A stretch of 64,000 nt of DNA from positions 1 through 64,000 of the forward strand of contig CP021233.1 in NCBI GenBank assembly GCA_003999685.1. Reading direction: 5' to 3'. Both the position numbers and the translations under genes were made by a program. Positions 54,042-64,000 of this stretch are shown here, piece by piece (position 1 is the stretch's first letter; each line of letters opens with the position of its first letter). This DNA comes from Taiwanofungus camphoratus. Taxonomy: Eukaryota; Basidiomycota; Agaricomycetes; Polyporales; Taiwanofungaceae. The notes under the pieces were generated by a model. The model saw only the letters and a program-made list of their open reading frames with translations, was not told where the DNA came from and did not search any database.

Positions 54042-57000
54042 GCTAGTCTTGGTCTCGTTTGTACGTGGGATTGTTCATGGTTGGATCGGATTTCTCACCG
54101 TTTGACAGCAGTGATCTCGGAATATTCATCAGACGGTCTGTAGTACTGGAAAATTACAGTGAGTAGTGGTATCCCATATGAGAATTGCGTGCTCTAGGAA
54201 ATGGCCTGGGGGTATGAATCTGGTTATCACAATCATGTCCTTCAAAAAGTTGTGAATGAGTCGTATGCTAAGGAACTGGTATCTTGTGTAATGGGATGCC
54301 GTGTGATTGAAGAGCACTAAGATGACAGTGGTTCTGCGCATCTAAGAAGCTCTGCAGGGACGGCTACGACACATGCCATAAATGTAAACGTTCAAAGGAC
54401 TACCAGGGGGATCAAAACCACAGGACAAGACAAAATCTCATCGTGCATGACTAGTAGACAGGAAACTGCACTCCACATTGCACTGACGAGGAACAAGGCC
54501 AACGAATTGTGGATATGCTGGAGAGGACGTGCCCGCCGTCGAGGCCCCGACGACGGCCTCAGATCTACATAACACGCAATAGTGAGATATATATGAATCG
54601 ACCAACAAACCACCATAGATAGGGAAATTCTTGCCGGCAGGCGTACCCAAACCTGCGTCCGGACCATTACAGGAGATAGGATGAGGATAGTTTGGCATCG
54701 ATCGCAGCATCAGATACTAGCGAATATGTAGCATGGTTAAAGCAGAGTGAAATGCGAGATCAGTGACCTACGAAACAAGTGCGTTATCGAAGGAGGACTA
54801 AAGCAGGGGTGATTATAAGCGCGAAGACAGCGACGGTGCAATACTGTCAGCAATCTGTTCACTTAGGGCTACATGTTTCCCACATCATGATGGCGGCAGT
54901 ACGGCGGATAAGAGCTTATTGAGAAGGAACAACCAATCTGGTAAAGGTGACGGAAAAGTAAGGAAATATTCTCTTGTCTGGATTACTACAACGCATGCAG
55001 CCTTTCCTGCCCGGACATCTGCGTCGTTGGTGGAATGCGGCCCTGACGCACCGCCCCCCGTATGTACCAGCGATTCATAGCAACAGAATAATTATGGGTG
55101 GTGAAGACTACTTTGCTGCGAGAAACCATGCACCGCAGGACTGGTCGATCAAGTTTATATATCAGCTTAAAGTGTCGTCGCATTGCATGTAAACTATGAG
55201 GGAGCGCTGGAGAGTGCGAACGCCCTCCGGAGAACACCTGGGTTAGTACATGACATGGAAGTAAGCTTCCGGATCTCCCGGTAACTTCAAAACTGGTATA
55301 CAGAGGTTCTGGGGAAGAGAGCTTCAAGGCCCAAGAGACGGCGTGTGCTAAGCAACCCAATGGGGTCTTTGAACCAAGGCAAGTTCTCAGCATCGAATGC
55401 ATTCCTGCTCTGTGCACAGATCGTGTCTACTCAAGTCCATACAGCAACATATGTGCAATGTAAGAACCCCCGAGATATACTGTGCAGATAGACGGTCGGT
55501 TATTACGAGTGACAGAAGCAATGTGGAAGAGGAACGTCAGAAAGCAAGAGCTGACGACGGATACCAGTATAAATGACGACAAAATACAGCGCTTTGACTC
55601 CCGCAGCTGGAAGGACAACATGGCACAACTAGCGTCGCGAGTATATAAGGGATGGGACGTGTTACTCACCTCGTTGCATATTTTGGACGGGGACGGCAAT
55701 CGTGAACCTGAACTAAGTAAAGTTTTGAACTTTATGCATCATGCACTCTGCCGAAGTCTCTCCCGACATAATGTGGTTGACCTTGGCTGATCTTTCCCTT
55801 GAAGCGTTATGTTAGCTGGCAATTGCCGTCCTTCGCTACTTGCCAGGTCACTAGGTCGAGAGCAACAACCCCGAAGAACGAAGCTGTCGTTCTCTTTCTG
55901 GATTGTTCACTGAACTGTAGCATGTGGTTAGATATCCTGCCTGGGCGTACTGTCGATACTGGATTTCGACAAAATCGCTATGGCATGAAGGGCCAAATCG
56001 GATTGCTTGTCCTGTCATCTATCAGTGACAGTTATGGTATGACTGGTTAATGCTTATGTCCCACAAATGTTCCTGTGCGCCCTTTACACTGTTCGCACAC
56101 TGGCACCCTAGCAGTGCCACTCACAGCCTTGTGGTAGAATGCTAATATGTCCTAGTAAGCCAGGTATAGACGTGTCTCCGCTGGACTCCCTCCTTCTATA
56201 GGATAAATCCGAAATCACACTTCGATCAGCCGCTCAGAGATGAATGGCATAAGCAAGTGACTTCCAGCCCTTGTTGTTCTCCTCACGAAGCGGTCGTGGC
56301 AGCCGCTGAATGGCGGTACAAGCTGAGATGACTACACTTGCCACCAGTGCTTCATGCTCTAGTGCCGGGGATAATAAATGCCTATATACAGAGGAGATAT
56401 AGACGGACGACCAACACCAAGATCTGAGCCGTTACTATTCTGGAATGTATTCGTCTGGAGAAACCTTGCTGCGGCGAAGGCTGCAATGGCGTCTTCCTCA
56501 ACCCGGGACCCACCTACATGAACTCTGTGCGTCCGTGGTTCTTCCGGGCTGCTGATTACTTCGTTGACCTGGACCGTTGATGCCTGGAAGACGAAGATGA
56601 TACGGAGCATATGTCCTATGTCTGTAAATGGAGGCATCGACTGGCGGAGTAACTACTGGAGAAGGCGGTCACCTTGTGATGCCCCACTAACAGTCCCGAC
56701 TGTGATGTCAGTGGAACCGGTGTTGGTCATAGATAATATATCGATTCGACTCTTGCCGTTCTTATGGCTTCATCCCACTGTGTGAGTACTGCATGTTGTG
56801 TAGAAGGACATCGACGCTGAGCCCAGCTACAGCCACGGTGGATATTGTATACGCCAACCGAAGAATTCGGTTAGAATCTATGCCCATTTACTCCCTTCTT
56901 CTCGACTCTTGCGCGCTCGGATGTTTTCGCCCGCATCTACAGCGTGGACCTCATTGTGGACACTTCTCGGAAAGTACATATACGCGTCTTCTGCTGTGGG

Positions 57001-57216
57001 CTGATATCTGATGCTATGCTTTATTCGTGATGTTAACCATACAGATTCCGCATGCACGCGTGCTCGACTGGAATTCTATGCATGCTGTACAGGTCGCGTA
57101 ACGTCCGCAGGGATATCACAATCTAATCAGTCACTTGTATCGGTTATAAAGTACCTCGCAAGTGTCTTACTGTACTGAGAGTGAACTGCTCTGCCGAGTC
57201 AACAGAGGATCTCACC
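54042..57216. other. Long stretch without recognisable gene
   Basis: Frames up to 143 codons (54986-55417 minus) without recognisable motifs. Nothing I can support. Confidence 0.45.
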
Positions 57217-58841
57217 ATGCCGTCGCATGCAATTCGTGCTAGACTCATTTCGCTCATTCGGTCCATGTAAGTCCCTTCGAGGATCTCGCATAATAAATCT
57301 TACCGCGCATGCAGTGTTGGTGGCAATTATCGAGCAATAGCAATTTCGGGTGTGCACCATCCTTTGGCTATTAGGATTGTCATAGCGTCACCGACGCTCA
57401 CTATATTTTCCTAGCTCTTATCTTTTATGAGCATATTATTACTTTTCCTCAAGAAGTCCAGCTGTTTTGGCGCAGCAGGACGAGGAGCAGCGCCGTCATT
57501 CTCGCCCTCAATCGTTCTATATTGTTAGCGTGGAGCGTTGCAAACGCCTTGTTGTACTTTGTCGCCTGGGATACACTTATGGTAGGTTGACTTATTGTGT
57601 TTGATTCAGAATTGCTCTTAACAATCATAAAGAGGTCGGTAATTCAGATGTTGACGAAACATCTACAAGTTGACCTGACAATTGTGGATGTTCTCAGTTG
57701 TAAGGCAGTTATCTTATGGAACTGGGCATTGAAGATTATGTTGCTCGCTGTCTCCGCAGGTAAGATCATACTCATTATATCTTCTTTACTGACTGCTGTT
57801 CGGTGCGCTGAAGCGTTCTCGACCCTTCGGGTGTATGCTATTAGTGGTCGCAAATGGCGCCCTGCCCTGCTCACCCTGATATTCGCGCTGGTGCCCGTTG
57901 GCGTGACCATCGTGAGAACAATTTTCAGGCCTTAGAGACGTGGACTTATACATGCTCATTGATAGTTCCTTTTAATGAAGTCAACGTTCGCTATCAAGAG
58001 GGTGCCATTCCTTGGCATCATGTGTGAACGATCGACCGTACTTCCTGACAGTATCGCTATCAGGTTCGTCTTCAATAATTTGGATCAATGAAATACTGAT
58101 GATGTCCGTTCCTGGGCAGACGTAGGATGGCTCTTTTTAAAAGTGATGAGCGTCCATTTATGTAGGTTTTCACAGTAAATATCTGCATGCGCGCGAGTGC
58201 TATAACATCAGATATAATCGCCGTCGCGGTTATTTGGTATCACACTCGTCCATATAAAGGACATACTGGCTCACTTCAGAAGTTATTGCTAAGAGATGGT
58301 AGCAATTCCCTTCGTAGTAATGAATCTAGCTCACCGCTGTTTTCCTCACAACTTCTGCAGGTGCCATCTACTTCATGTACGATAAGCCCGGCGGCTATTT
58401 TGTCCCTGAGTATTCCTGACATCCTGCTAGCTTTCTGTCGCTTTTCAGCGTGCTGACTATCGTAACATATATCACCCATGTTCGTTTCTAAGTCTCTTCA
58501 CTGTTCATGACATTAATTTCTTTGGTCCTGCAGATACATACATTGGCTACCTTTGTGATCCCGTTCGTCATTCTCTTCTCAGTTGACGAGGATTATATTT
58601 AACAAGTTTGCCTAGTGTGCCCTCTCTCATCATTTCGCGATGTCTTCTTAATGTTGGCCAGCTATGCAACTCGACAGATGAGATAAATCCATCATCCATC
58701 ATCCAAACGGGGTACTCAGATGGCTTTCGGACATCCCTGTCAAGTCTAACATTTACCCCCGGCATTGTTGACTCTGAGGATACACCAGTATCTCGCCATG
58801 ATATTTCTAGAAACCGTTGTAAAATTGAAACTGGTTTTTAA
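57217..58841 (+). CDS. DUF6533 membrane protein, second copy
   Basis: Same family as 48930-50603. Start MPSHAIRARLISLIRSI (57217), intron GTAAGT from 57267, then VGGNYRAIAIS, an intron, then ALIFYEHIITFPQEVQLFWRSR (the DUF6533 signature), SSAVILALNRSILLAWSVAN, SCKAVILWNWALKIMLLAVSA, RCAEAFSTLRVYAISGRKW with ALVPVGVTIV, SAITSDIIAVAVIWYHTRPY, SLQKLLLRDG before an intron and AIYFMYDK, and a C-terminal SRCLLNVGQLCNS region ending at 58841. The exon order matches the first copy, including the intron just after RDG. One segment (about 57900-58180) is hard to place and may hold decay or an extra intron. These proteins are presumably in a membrane; role unknown. Confidence 0.62.
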
Positions 58842-60840
58842 CATAGCCATCGAGGAAAGTAGGTATTTGACCTTTCACAAACTAGATGGCCTAAAAGTCA
58901 GCTCGTGGTCGGAGACATTCTTTGCATCTGACTTTGAGAGCTCAAGTAGTTGGCTTTTGATGAAGCACTGATGCGATCTCAGATAAGGAATGTCTCCATC
59001 GCCATCGACTAGTTTCCTTCCTGCAGACGGTATTTGTTGAGTTTGTTCATTGTTTTGGTAGAGGAAGCCCTTCTGATACGGACACGAGTATGTCGGTGAA
59101 CGCCATGTAAGAATGCTTTCATGGAAGAACAAGAACTCGGTATTCAGGAAGTGATGCTTAGACGTCAATACGACGCACAAGAACGAGGCAGGTGTGAGAG
59201 ATGAGTAGATGCGCCTCGTTCATACCTCTGCGTACGTTCCATCCTGATAACCACTGTTTACCGAGCCGCACTTCGCAGAACGCTGTCACAATCCCACCTG
59301 CCTCGTTGGCTTGTTCAGTGTACGCCGTCCCTAAGTTTGAAGTCTCAACTCAGGCGCACAGAAATCTCACCATATATATCATCTTGTTGGGAGGTACTGA
59401 TGCTGCAGCGGACATTGACGATGCTATGCCACATTGCCGGTAGTGTCACAATATGTGAAAGAGGTACCAGTGTCATGTTTCTGTTCTACGTGCTCAGTCT
59501 ACGGGACTCCACAGCCACTTGCTATGTTCGGATATAGTTGGACTCTGGCAGCTGCCATCACACTCAAGTGCTTTCAAGCTTTGCTATATTCGACCGAACG
59601 AAGTTTCTGTCGTATTACACAATATGGCCCTCTGTCCGGGAAGACATATAAGATATGCAACGCAAGGTAGAAGGACGATGGTACATCTCAGTCCCATGAC
59701 AGCAGTGAGCAGCCCGGCGTGGCAGCAGCAACTGTCTTACCTAGGCCCACACAGCCTCGTATCCAAAGCATGTGGTTTCGGAAGTGTCGTTGCGGGTTGA
59801 AGAGAAATCTCACGCATATATCCCAGATTGGTACCAAGTGGTGAGTCGAAACGGCAAGCATAGGAAGGCTGTAGAGGGCGAGCACATGGTTCGAGGTCCC
59901 CGGGAGCGGAAGATAGACTGCAAGGACTTCGGGCCCGTGCAGCTTGAAGGCAGATACCAATGCCTGGAACTGTCTGCCCTGCACGGACCGACCGAGGATC
60001 AAAGGCGACTGTGTGCAAGGGTCAGATGGCGATGCGGACGGTAGAGCGTCCGTCGGCTGCCCCGCATGGTTCCAAAGGTAGCGGGTATGCTACCGCTTGA
60101 CAGGACAAGGTGGCAGCAGACGGGGGAGGCGAGAGGACGACGGCGCACCTCGACAAGCCATCCGCGCGACGTGGGCCATTGCTCTAAGTGGGCTCGCAAC
60201 ACTGACGTCGGGAGCGTATATGTGGAGGACAGGGTGCGTGCCTTGGCGGGAGGCAATATACGCGTAAGACAACACGTTCGCTCTATCGGGGGGTCGAGCG
60301 TTGATTTGCAGCAGTGCAGCGGCGAACGCGAAAATGTTCAGGGCACGTTGGAGATGCTGGGCGAGGCAATGGAGCCAGCAGGAAGCCTTCCGAACGCGAG
60401 CCGCATGGAGATGTGAGACATGGATGGAGGCTACGAGTCGGGAGGGCTGCTCACACACACTGTGAACTCAAAACCTGGCGTGTGTGAGCAGCGGTGAGAT
60501 GACCTCTGCGCCATACAGTTGATAAATCAGAATAATCGTGAAATTGATTGCGACGTTCACTCTTGGTATACTGCTCTACTCTGTTAGGGGAGCATTGGAT
60601 GTCTCGCGGCAGAGTGTGTGTCACTAACCATACCACTTGATCAAAGGGTTCATTATAGCATCCTATTCCTTGGACGGGTACCTCGTGCTTCGTGTTGTTG
60701 AGGGTTCAATAGACGGGGGATAGTTCTATGATTAGGAAGTCAATGATCTGGTCTTCCTCCATGATCATTTTATTATCCATTTACTTGCCCGACACAGCTT
60801 CCACGAATGAACCAATTCCTTGGTCCACAGAGTGTTCGAG
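58842..60840. other. Stretch without a gene I can support
   Basis: A GC-richer island (about 59750-60420) has open frames on both strands, but none matches a family I know. A P-loop-like GCVGLGKT on the minus strand near 59720-59745 is discussed under rejected items. Confidence 0.4.
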
Positions 60841-61282
60841 TCGTCAGCAACTGCAGCATGAACGAGATGGTACGTTTCCTTCTCGATTGGTGTGCATACA
60901 GGTCCTTACTATTTCACGTATGCCATTTGGATGATGCGGACTTGGCTCAACGATGACATCGTCTTGTTCTGTGTGGCCTTCAGGGTGTTATTGCTTTTGG
61001 ATATCATCTCCTTTCGAGTGTCGTGGTCAAAGTTCAAGATACCAAATAGTCTATCGTCGGTATCCGCGTCTTCTCATTAGAGTACACCAAGCTCACCTTT
61101 CCCCAAGAGACCAAGTACTAGACCCTGAAGATCCATTCTCCTTCCGATCGGGCTGTATTCAACGTTCGCAATCGCCTGCATTCAGTCCAGAATATGTGTC
61201 GATGCTCACTGAGAGCTTGGGAGCACTAATCAGCCACCTGTCAAACTCGAATACACTAGTACACGGTGCAGTTCGAGGTTGA
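60840..61282 (+). pseudogene. DUF6533 membrane protein, C-terminal remnant
   Basis: QQLQHERDG followed by a short intron (GTACGT...ATACAG) and PYYFTYAIWMMRTWLNDD, VAFRVLLLLDIISFRV, then an LLIRVHQAHLS-like stretch. This is the same order as the C-terminal part of the two complete DUF6533 genes (RDG, intron, IYF, spans, SRCLLN). No signature N-terminal half is found upstream, and frames change, so I read it as a fragment. Confidence 0.35.
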
Positions 61283-61678
61283 CTCGGGACAGTCAGAGCA
61301 AAGAGTGATCAAACCGCAAGCAACTTGAAATGATGGTGTCGACATTCTTACCTCTCCTGGAGGTCTCCGGACTGCCAGAGTTCATTCATGAATTCATTCA
61401 CCGATCTGGGTCGGCCCGACCAGTGTCCTCACGGAAATGGTTTATATCGACAGTTAGATAGTACGGCGCTTACAGACTGGTCTAGAAATTCAACTGTAGC
61501 AGTACAGGCTAGAATGGCCTTGCATGCGTGGCGATAAAACGTTGAAAATGTCCATGTCGACGAAGGACACCAGGATGTGTTACTACCGTGCCTCTACATC
61601 TCACACGAACATGGAACCCCGAGTTCGGGAACAAAGCAGCTATCGCAATGCAAATGTGAGAGTGTCGCACCCGCCCGT

Positions 61679-63163
61679 TTATTCCGCGTCTACCGGGTTC
61701 CAACTCACCGCGCCTTCTCTGCCTTTATCAAGCGCATCGATCTTTGCCATGTCCTCGACTGCGATAGCAAAGTCGTACAACTCGGAGTTGGACACGACGC
61801 GCGGGGGGTGGGATGATTTCGGGAGAGGGCTGAAGCTGCCGGGTTAGATGAGGAAGGGGGCGAGGGACAAGGGGAAAGAGCTAGATCAGCGCTTGGACAC
61901 CAGACCAACGAGAGGGAGTATACCCGTGCTGGAGGGACCACCGCACGAGGATTTGGGCGACGTCTTTGTTGTACTACGGAAGGATGTCATTTGCGATGTA
62001 TATCGAGAAGTAGGTAAGGGTGTGCAAAGAAGGATCGGGCCTACCTTCTGTGCGACCTCCTGCAGCACGGGATTCCCGAACTCGCCGCGCACGAGCGGAC
62101 AGTAAGCTTGGACGACGATCCCCTTCTCGTTGCAATAATCAACGATGGGCCTTTGCTGGCAGAAGGGATGCAGCTACAGGGCGTGAGGCAAGCATCACAC
62201 GTTGGCAAGAGATCAGAGCGAATTCCACGGGGTCAGCAGACGAGTTCTCAATGCGAACCTCGATCTGGTTCACGGCGGGGGTGTCGAGGCCAGCTTCCCG
62301 GATTTCCTCGAGGTGCTTCACACCACTGTCGCAATAACATCGTGAGGAACACGTGAAATTAGGCATATGCTCTGCACCTTCTGGCAAGGGGCGTACACAT
62401 ACTAGTTTGACACGCCGACCGTCCTGAGCTTCCCGGCTCTCTGCGCATCCAGGAGGGCCTTCCATGTAGCGAGACGCGTTTCCCTCCCGGAGAGCGGGCT
62501 GTGGATGAGATAGAGGTCGATATAGTCTGCGCGCAAGACGCGGCCAGCGATCAGCTCCGAGCCGAAACGTATTCACAGACGAGGACGACGACGACGCTCA
62601 TGATACCGACCGAAGCCAAACTGCCGCAGCGACGCGTCGACCGCCTCCAGGGTGCTCCCGTACCCATGGTCGGGATGGTATATCTTGGACGCTGGAACGA
62701 ACCGCGGGCCAGCGTGAGCAGCGCAGCGCGGGCGGCCAAGCCAAATCAGACCATGCACTGACGAAAACCTCGGTCCTCGGGACCGCGCTCTCCCGCACGG
62801 CACGCCCGACCTGCGCCTCGTTGTTATAGTACCGCGCAGAGTCGATGTGTCTGCGTCCGTCGTCAGGCGCGGCTCGGGGGGGGGGGGGCCGCGGCCGCAG
62901 AAAACGCGCGCCGTGGCTACTAAATTTGGCAGACGCACCTGTACCCGCGCTCCAGGGCGACGGTGCACGCGGGCGCGCAGTCGTCGTTCTCGAAGACTCC
63001 GAGTCCCAGGAGGGGCATGGAATGGCCTGGGGGGGGAGGAACGGGAACACGCTCAGTGCTGGCCTGCTCTACGCCCGTCACACACGTCCGAGTTGGAGCA
63101 GCAGCACGCACCGGAAGAAAGGCGGACCGCGGACGCCAGACTCAACGGCTCGCGCTCGGACAT
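61679..63163 (-). CDS. Aldo/keto reductase, first copy
   Basis: NADPH-dependent reduction of aldehydes or ketones, cytosolic. Start MSEREPLSLASAVRLSSG at 63163, an intron, then HSMPLLGLGVFENDDCAPAC, GYR-HIDSARYYNNEAQVGRAV (catalytic Asp and Tyr in the DSARYY block), EVFVS-SKIYHPDHGYGSTLEAV (catalytic Lys in SSKIYH), DYIDLYLIHSPLSG (catalytic His), AGKLRTVGVSN, GLDTPAVNQIE, LHPFCQQRPIVDYCNEKGIV, VAQILVRWSLQHG, FSPLPKSSHPPRVVSNSELY (NADPH-binding Lys and Ser), and SWNPVDAE before the stop at 61679. About eight introns with good GT/AG ends; splicing gives one continuous frame of the family's usual length. One intron holds a run of 13 G (62876-62888). Looks intact. Confidence 0.85.
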
Positions 63164-63202
63164 GGCTCGGCTAGTTACTACGCACTGTCGCGGAAGGGGA
63201 CG

Positions 63203-63217
63203 AGGGTTAGGTTAGGT
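63203..63217. promoter_or_regulatory. Interstitial telomere-like motif (telobox) upstream of the first aldo/keto reductase
   Basis: AGGGTTAGGTTAGGT, about 40 bp upstream of the ATG at 63163; on the gene strand it reads ACCTAACCTAACCCT. Such teloboxes are bound by Myb-type telomere factors (for example Tbf1) in other fungi. Binding here is inferred. Confidence 0.4.
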
Positions 63218-63743
63218 TGCGAGAGGCTGGGTCCTGACGGTGGCGTGGACCTGCATTTATACCGCCGTAGTTATGTAAGTATCGACTCGGACGCGGAGTC
63301 CTGCCCCCAGGCTCGTGAGTGTTCTTCCACGATGTCACGGTACTCAGCGCCGAGCGTAGATCGATTGGGGTCTCCGAGTCCCTGAGGAGCCATATCACGA
63401 TGCACGAGTAAACTCGGCCCGATAGGTCGACGTATTTGGTGAGGGAACACCGTGAAAACATCCTTTGCTTCCCAAGGGTTCGGCGAAGAGCCAAATGCCA
63501 TTGCGAGACTACGGACATACGCAATGGTTGAAGTCATAAACGTAACGATACACTGGTTCCGCTCTCTCCAGACTGCCCGCTCGGACGGCAACGTTGCGCG
63601 TCCCCATGAGTGGGCAGCGGGAAGCCGCGGCCTGGAGGAGGAGGGACCGCTGTGTTCTAGTGGGTACATACTATAAATATGCCTCCCCGCTCGGCGCGGG
63701 ACTCTTGAGCCGCATACGCCGCCCACCGCGAGCCCCCGCGCAC

Positions 63744-64000
63744 CTACTCCGCGTCCACCCAGTAAAAGCCGAGCGCGCCGTCCTTGCCCCTGTCGAGCGT
63801 GTCGATCTGCGCCATGTCCTCCGCCGCGATCTCAAAGTCGTACAGGTCCGCGTTGGACACGACGCGCGCCGGCTTGGACGACTTGGGCAGCGGGCTGAAG
63901 CTGCACGCGCGCGCGCGCAGAGGGGGAAGGGGGAAGGGGAAGGGGGGGAGGGTAAGCGCGAGGACCGGGACGCAGAAAACGGACAGACAACGTACCCATG
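63744..64000 (-). CDS. Aldo/keto reductase, second copy (runs off the window)
   Basis: The last exon (about 63744-63902) encodes FSPLPKSSKPARVVSNADLY, then IAAEDMAQIDTLDRGKDG and GFYWVDAE before the stop, closely matching the end of the gene at 61679-63163. An intron with purine-rich low-complexity sequence (about 63907-63953) precedes it, and the last four bases of the window are the end of the next exon (HG, donor GTACG), the same intron position as in the first copy. A tandem paralogue on the same strand. The N-terminal and catalytic parts lie beyond base 64000. Confidence 0.8.
   Translation of the reverse strand, partial: WVRCLSVFCVPVLALTLPPFPFPLPPLRARACSFSPLPKSSKPARVVSNADLYDFEIAAEDMAQIDTLDRGKDGALGFYWVDAE

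Noticed and set aside
59715-59760. P-loop-like GCVGLGKT on the minus strand, with MLWIRG before it, resembling a NACHT or STAND ATPase.
   Set aside because: No Walker B, sensor or neighbouring domain could be found, and the frame closes soon on both sides. A chance match is more likely.
59750-60460. GC-rich open frames of 85-122 codons on both strands, looking like a gene.
   Set aside because: Open frames on both strands are expected in GC-rich DNA. No motif or exon chain was recognisable.
62876-62888. Run of 13 G considered as a regulatory G-quadruplex.
   Set aside because: It lies inside an intron of the aldo/keto reductase. A single homopolymer run has no clear four-tract pattern and may also be length-uncertain in the assembly.

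Overview
This window is a chromosome end of a filamentous fungus, most probably an agaricomycete basidiomycete. The genes are cut by many 45-65 bp introns. There are basidiomycete-type F-box and DUF6533 membrane proteins, and a mitochondrial HSP60 and a farnesyl diphosphate synthase lie next to accessory oxidoreductases. The left end is the chromosome terminus: 24 perfect copies of the 5-mer CTAAC (TTAGG on the other strand), not the usual fungal TTAGGG.

Bases 1-14.6 kb are a telomeric head-to-tail array of endonuclease-deficient Penelope-like retroelements (Coprina/Athena type). All have their 5' side toward the chromosome end, are cut off at the 5' side and are capped by CTAAC repeats. There are three coding copies (141-4547, 4657-7596, 7684-11730) and at least four solo 3' tails. 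Two lineages, A and B, alternate along the array. Each tail carries a type I hammerhead ribozyme, seven in all and of two stem classes. The three coding copies also share a stem-loop made from TTAGGGTT and its complement AACCCTAA, placed just before an internal CTAAC array. The picture is of retroelements that extend the chromosome end by priming on the G-rich overhang.

Bases 14.6-19.3 kb hold no gene I can defend, only a cluster of inverted CTTGT/ACAAG repeats. A seven-membrane-span fungal protein gene lies at 19.3-20.7 kb.

Bases 22.4-35.3 kb are a direct tandem duplication of about 7 kb. Each unit carries a Baeyer-Villiger-type flavin monooxygenase and a farnesyl diphosphate synthase, all on the minus strand. 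Decay is reciprocal: the left unit has a whole monooxygenase but a broken synthase; the right unit has a whole synthase (ERG20) but a monooxygenase with a stop codon near its C-terminus. Minus-strand HSP60 (35.8-37.8 kb) and a hydroxyisobutyrate-dehydrogenase-like gene (38.5-39.9 kb) follow.

Bases 41-64 kb are accessory: a decayed HET-domain-like locus, an F-box gene, two DUF6533 membrane protein genes and a C-terminal remnant of a third, an intronless GMC/pyranose-oxidase-like flavoprotein with an extra C-terminal domain, and two tandem aldo/keto reductases, the second running off the right edge. Long stretches between them show no recognisable coding.

All gene structures here were read by eye from splice signals and protein family patterns. 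Exon edges may be off by a few bases.
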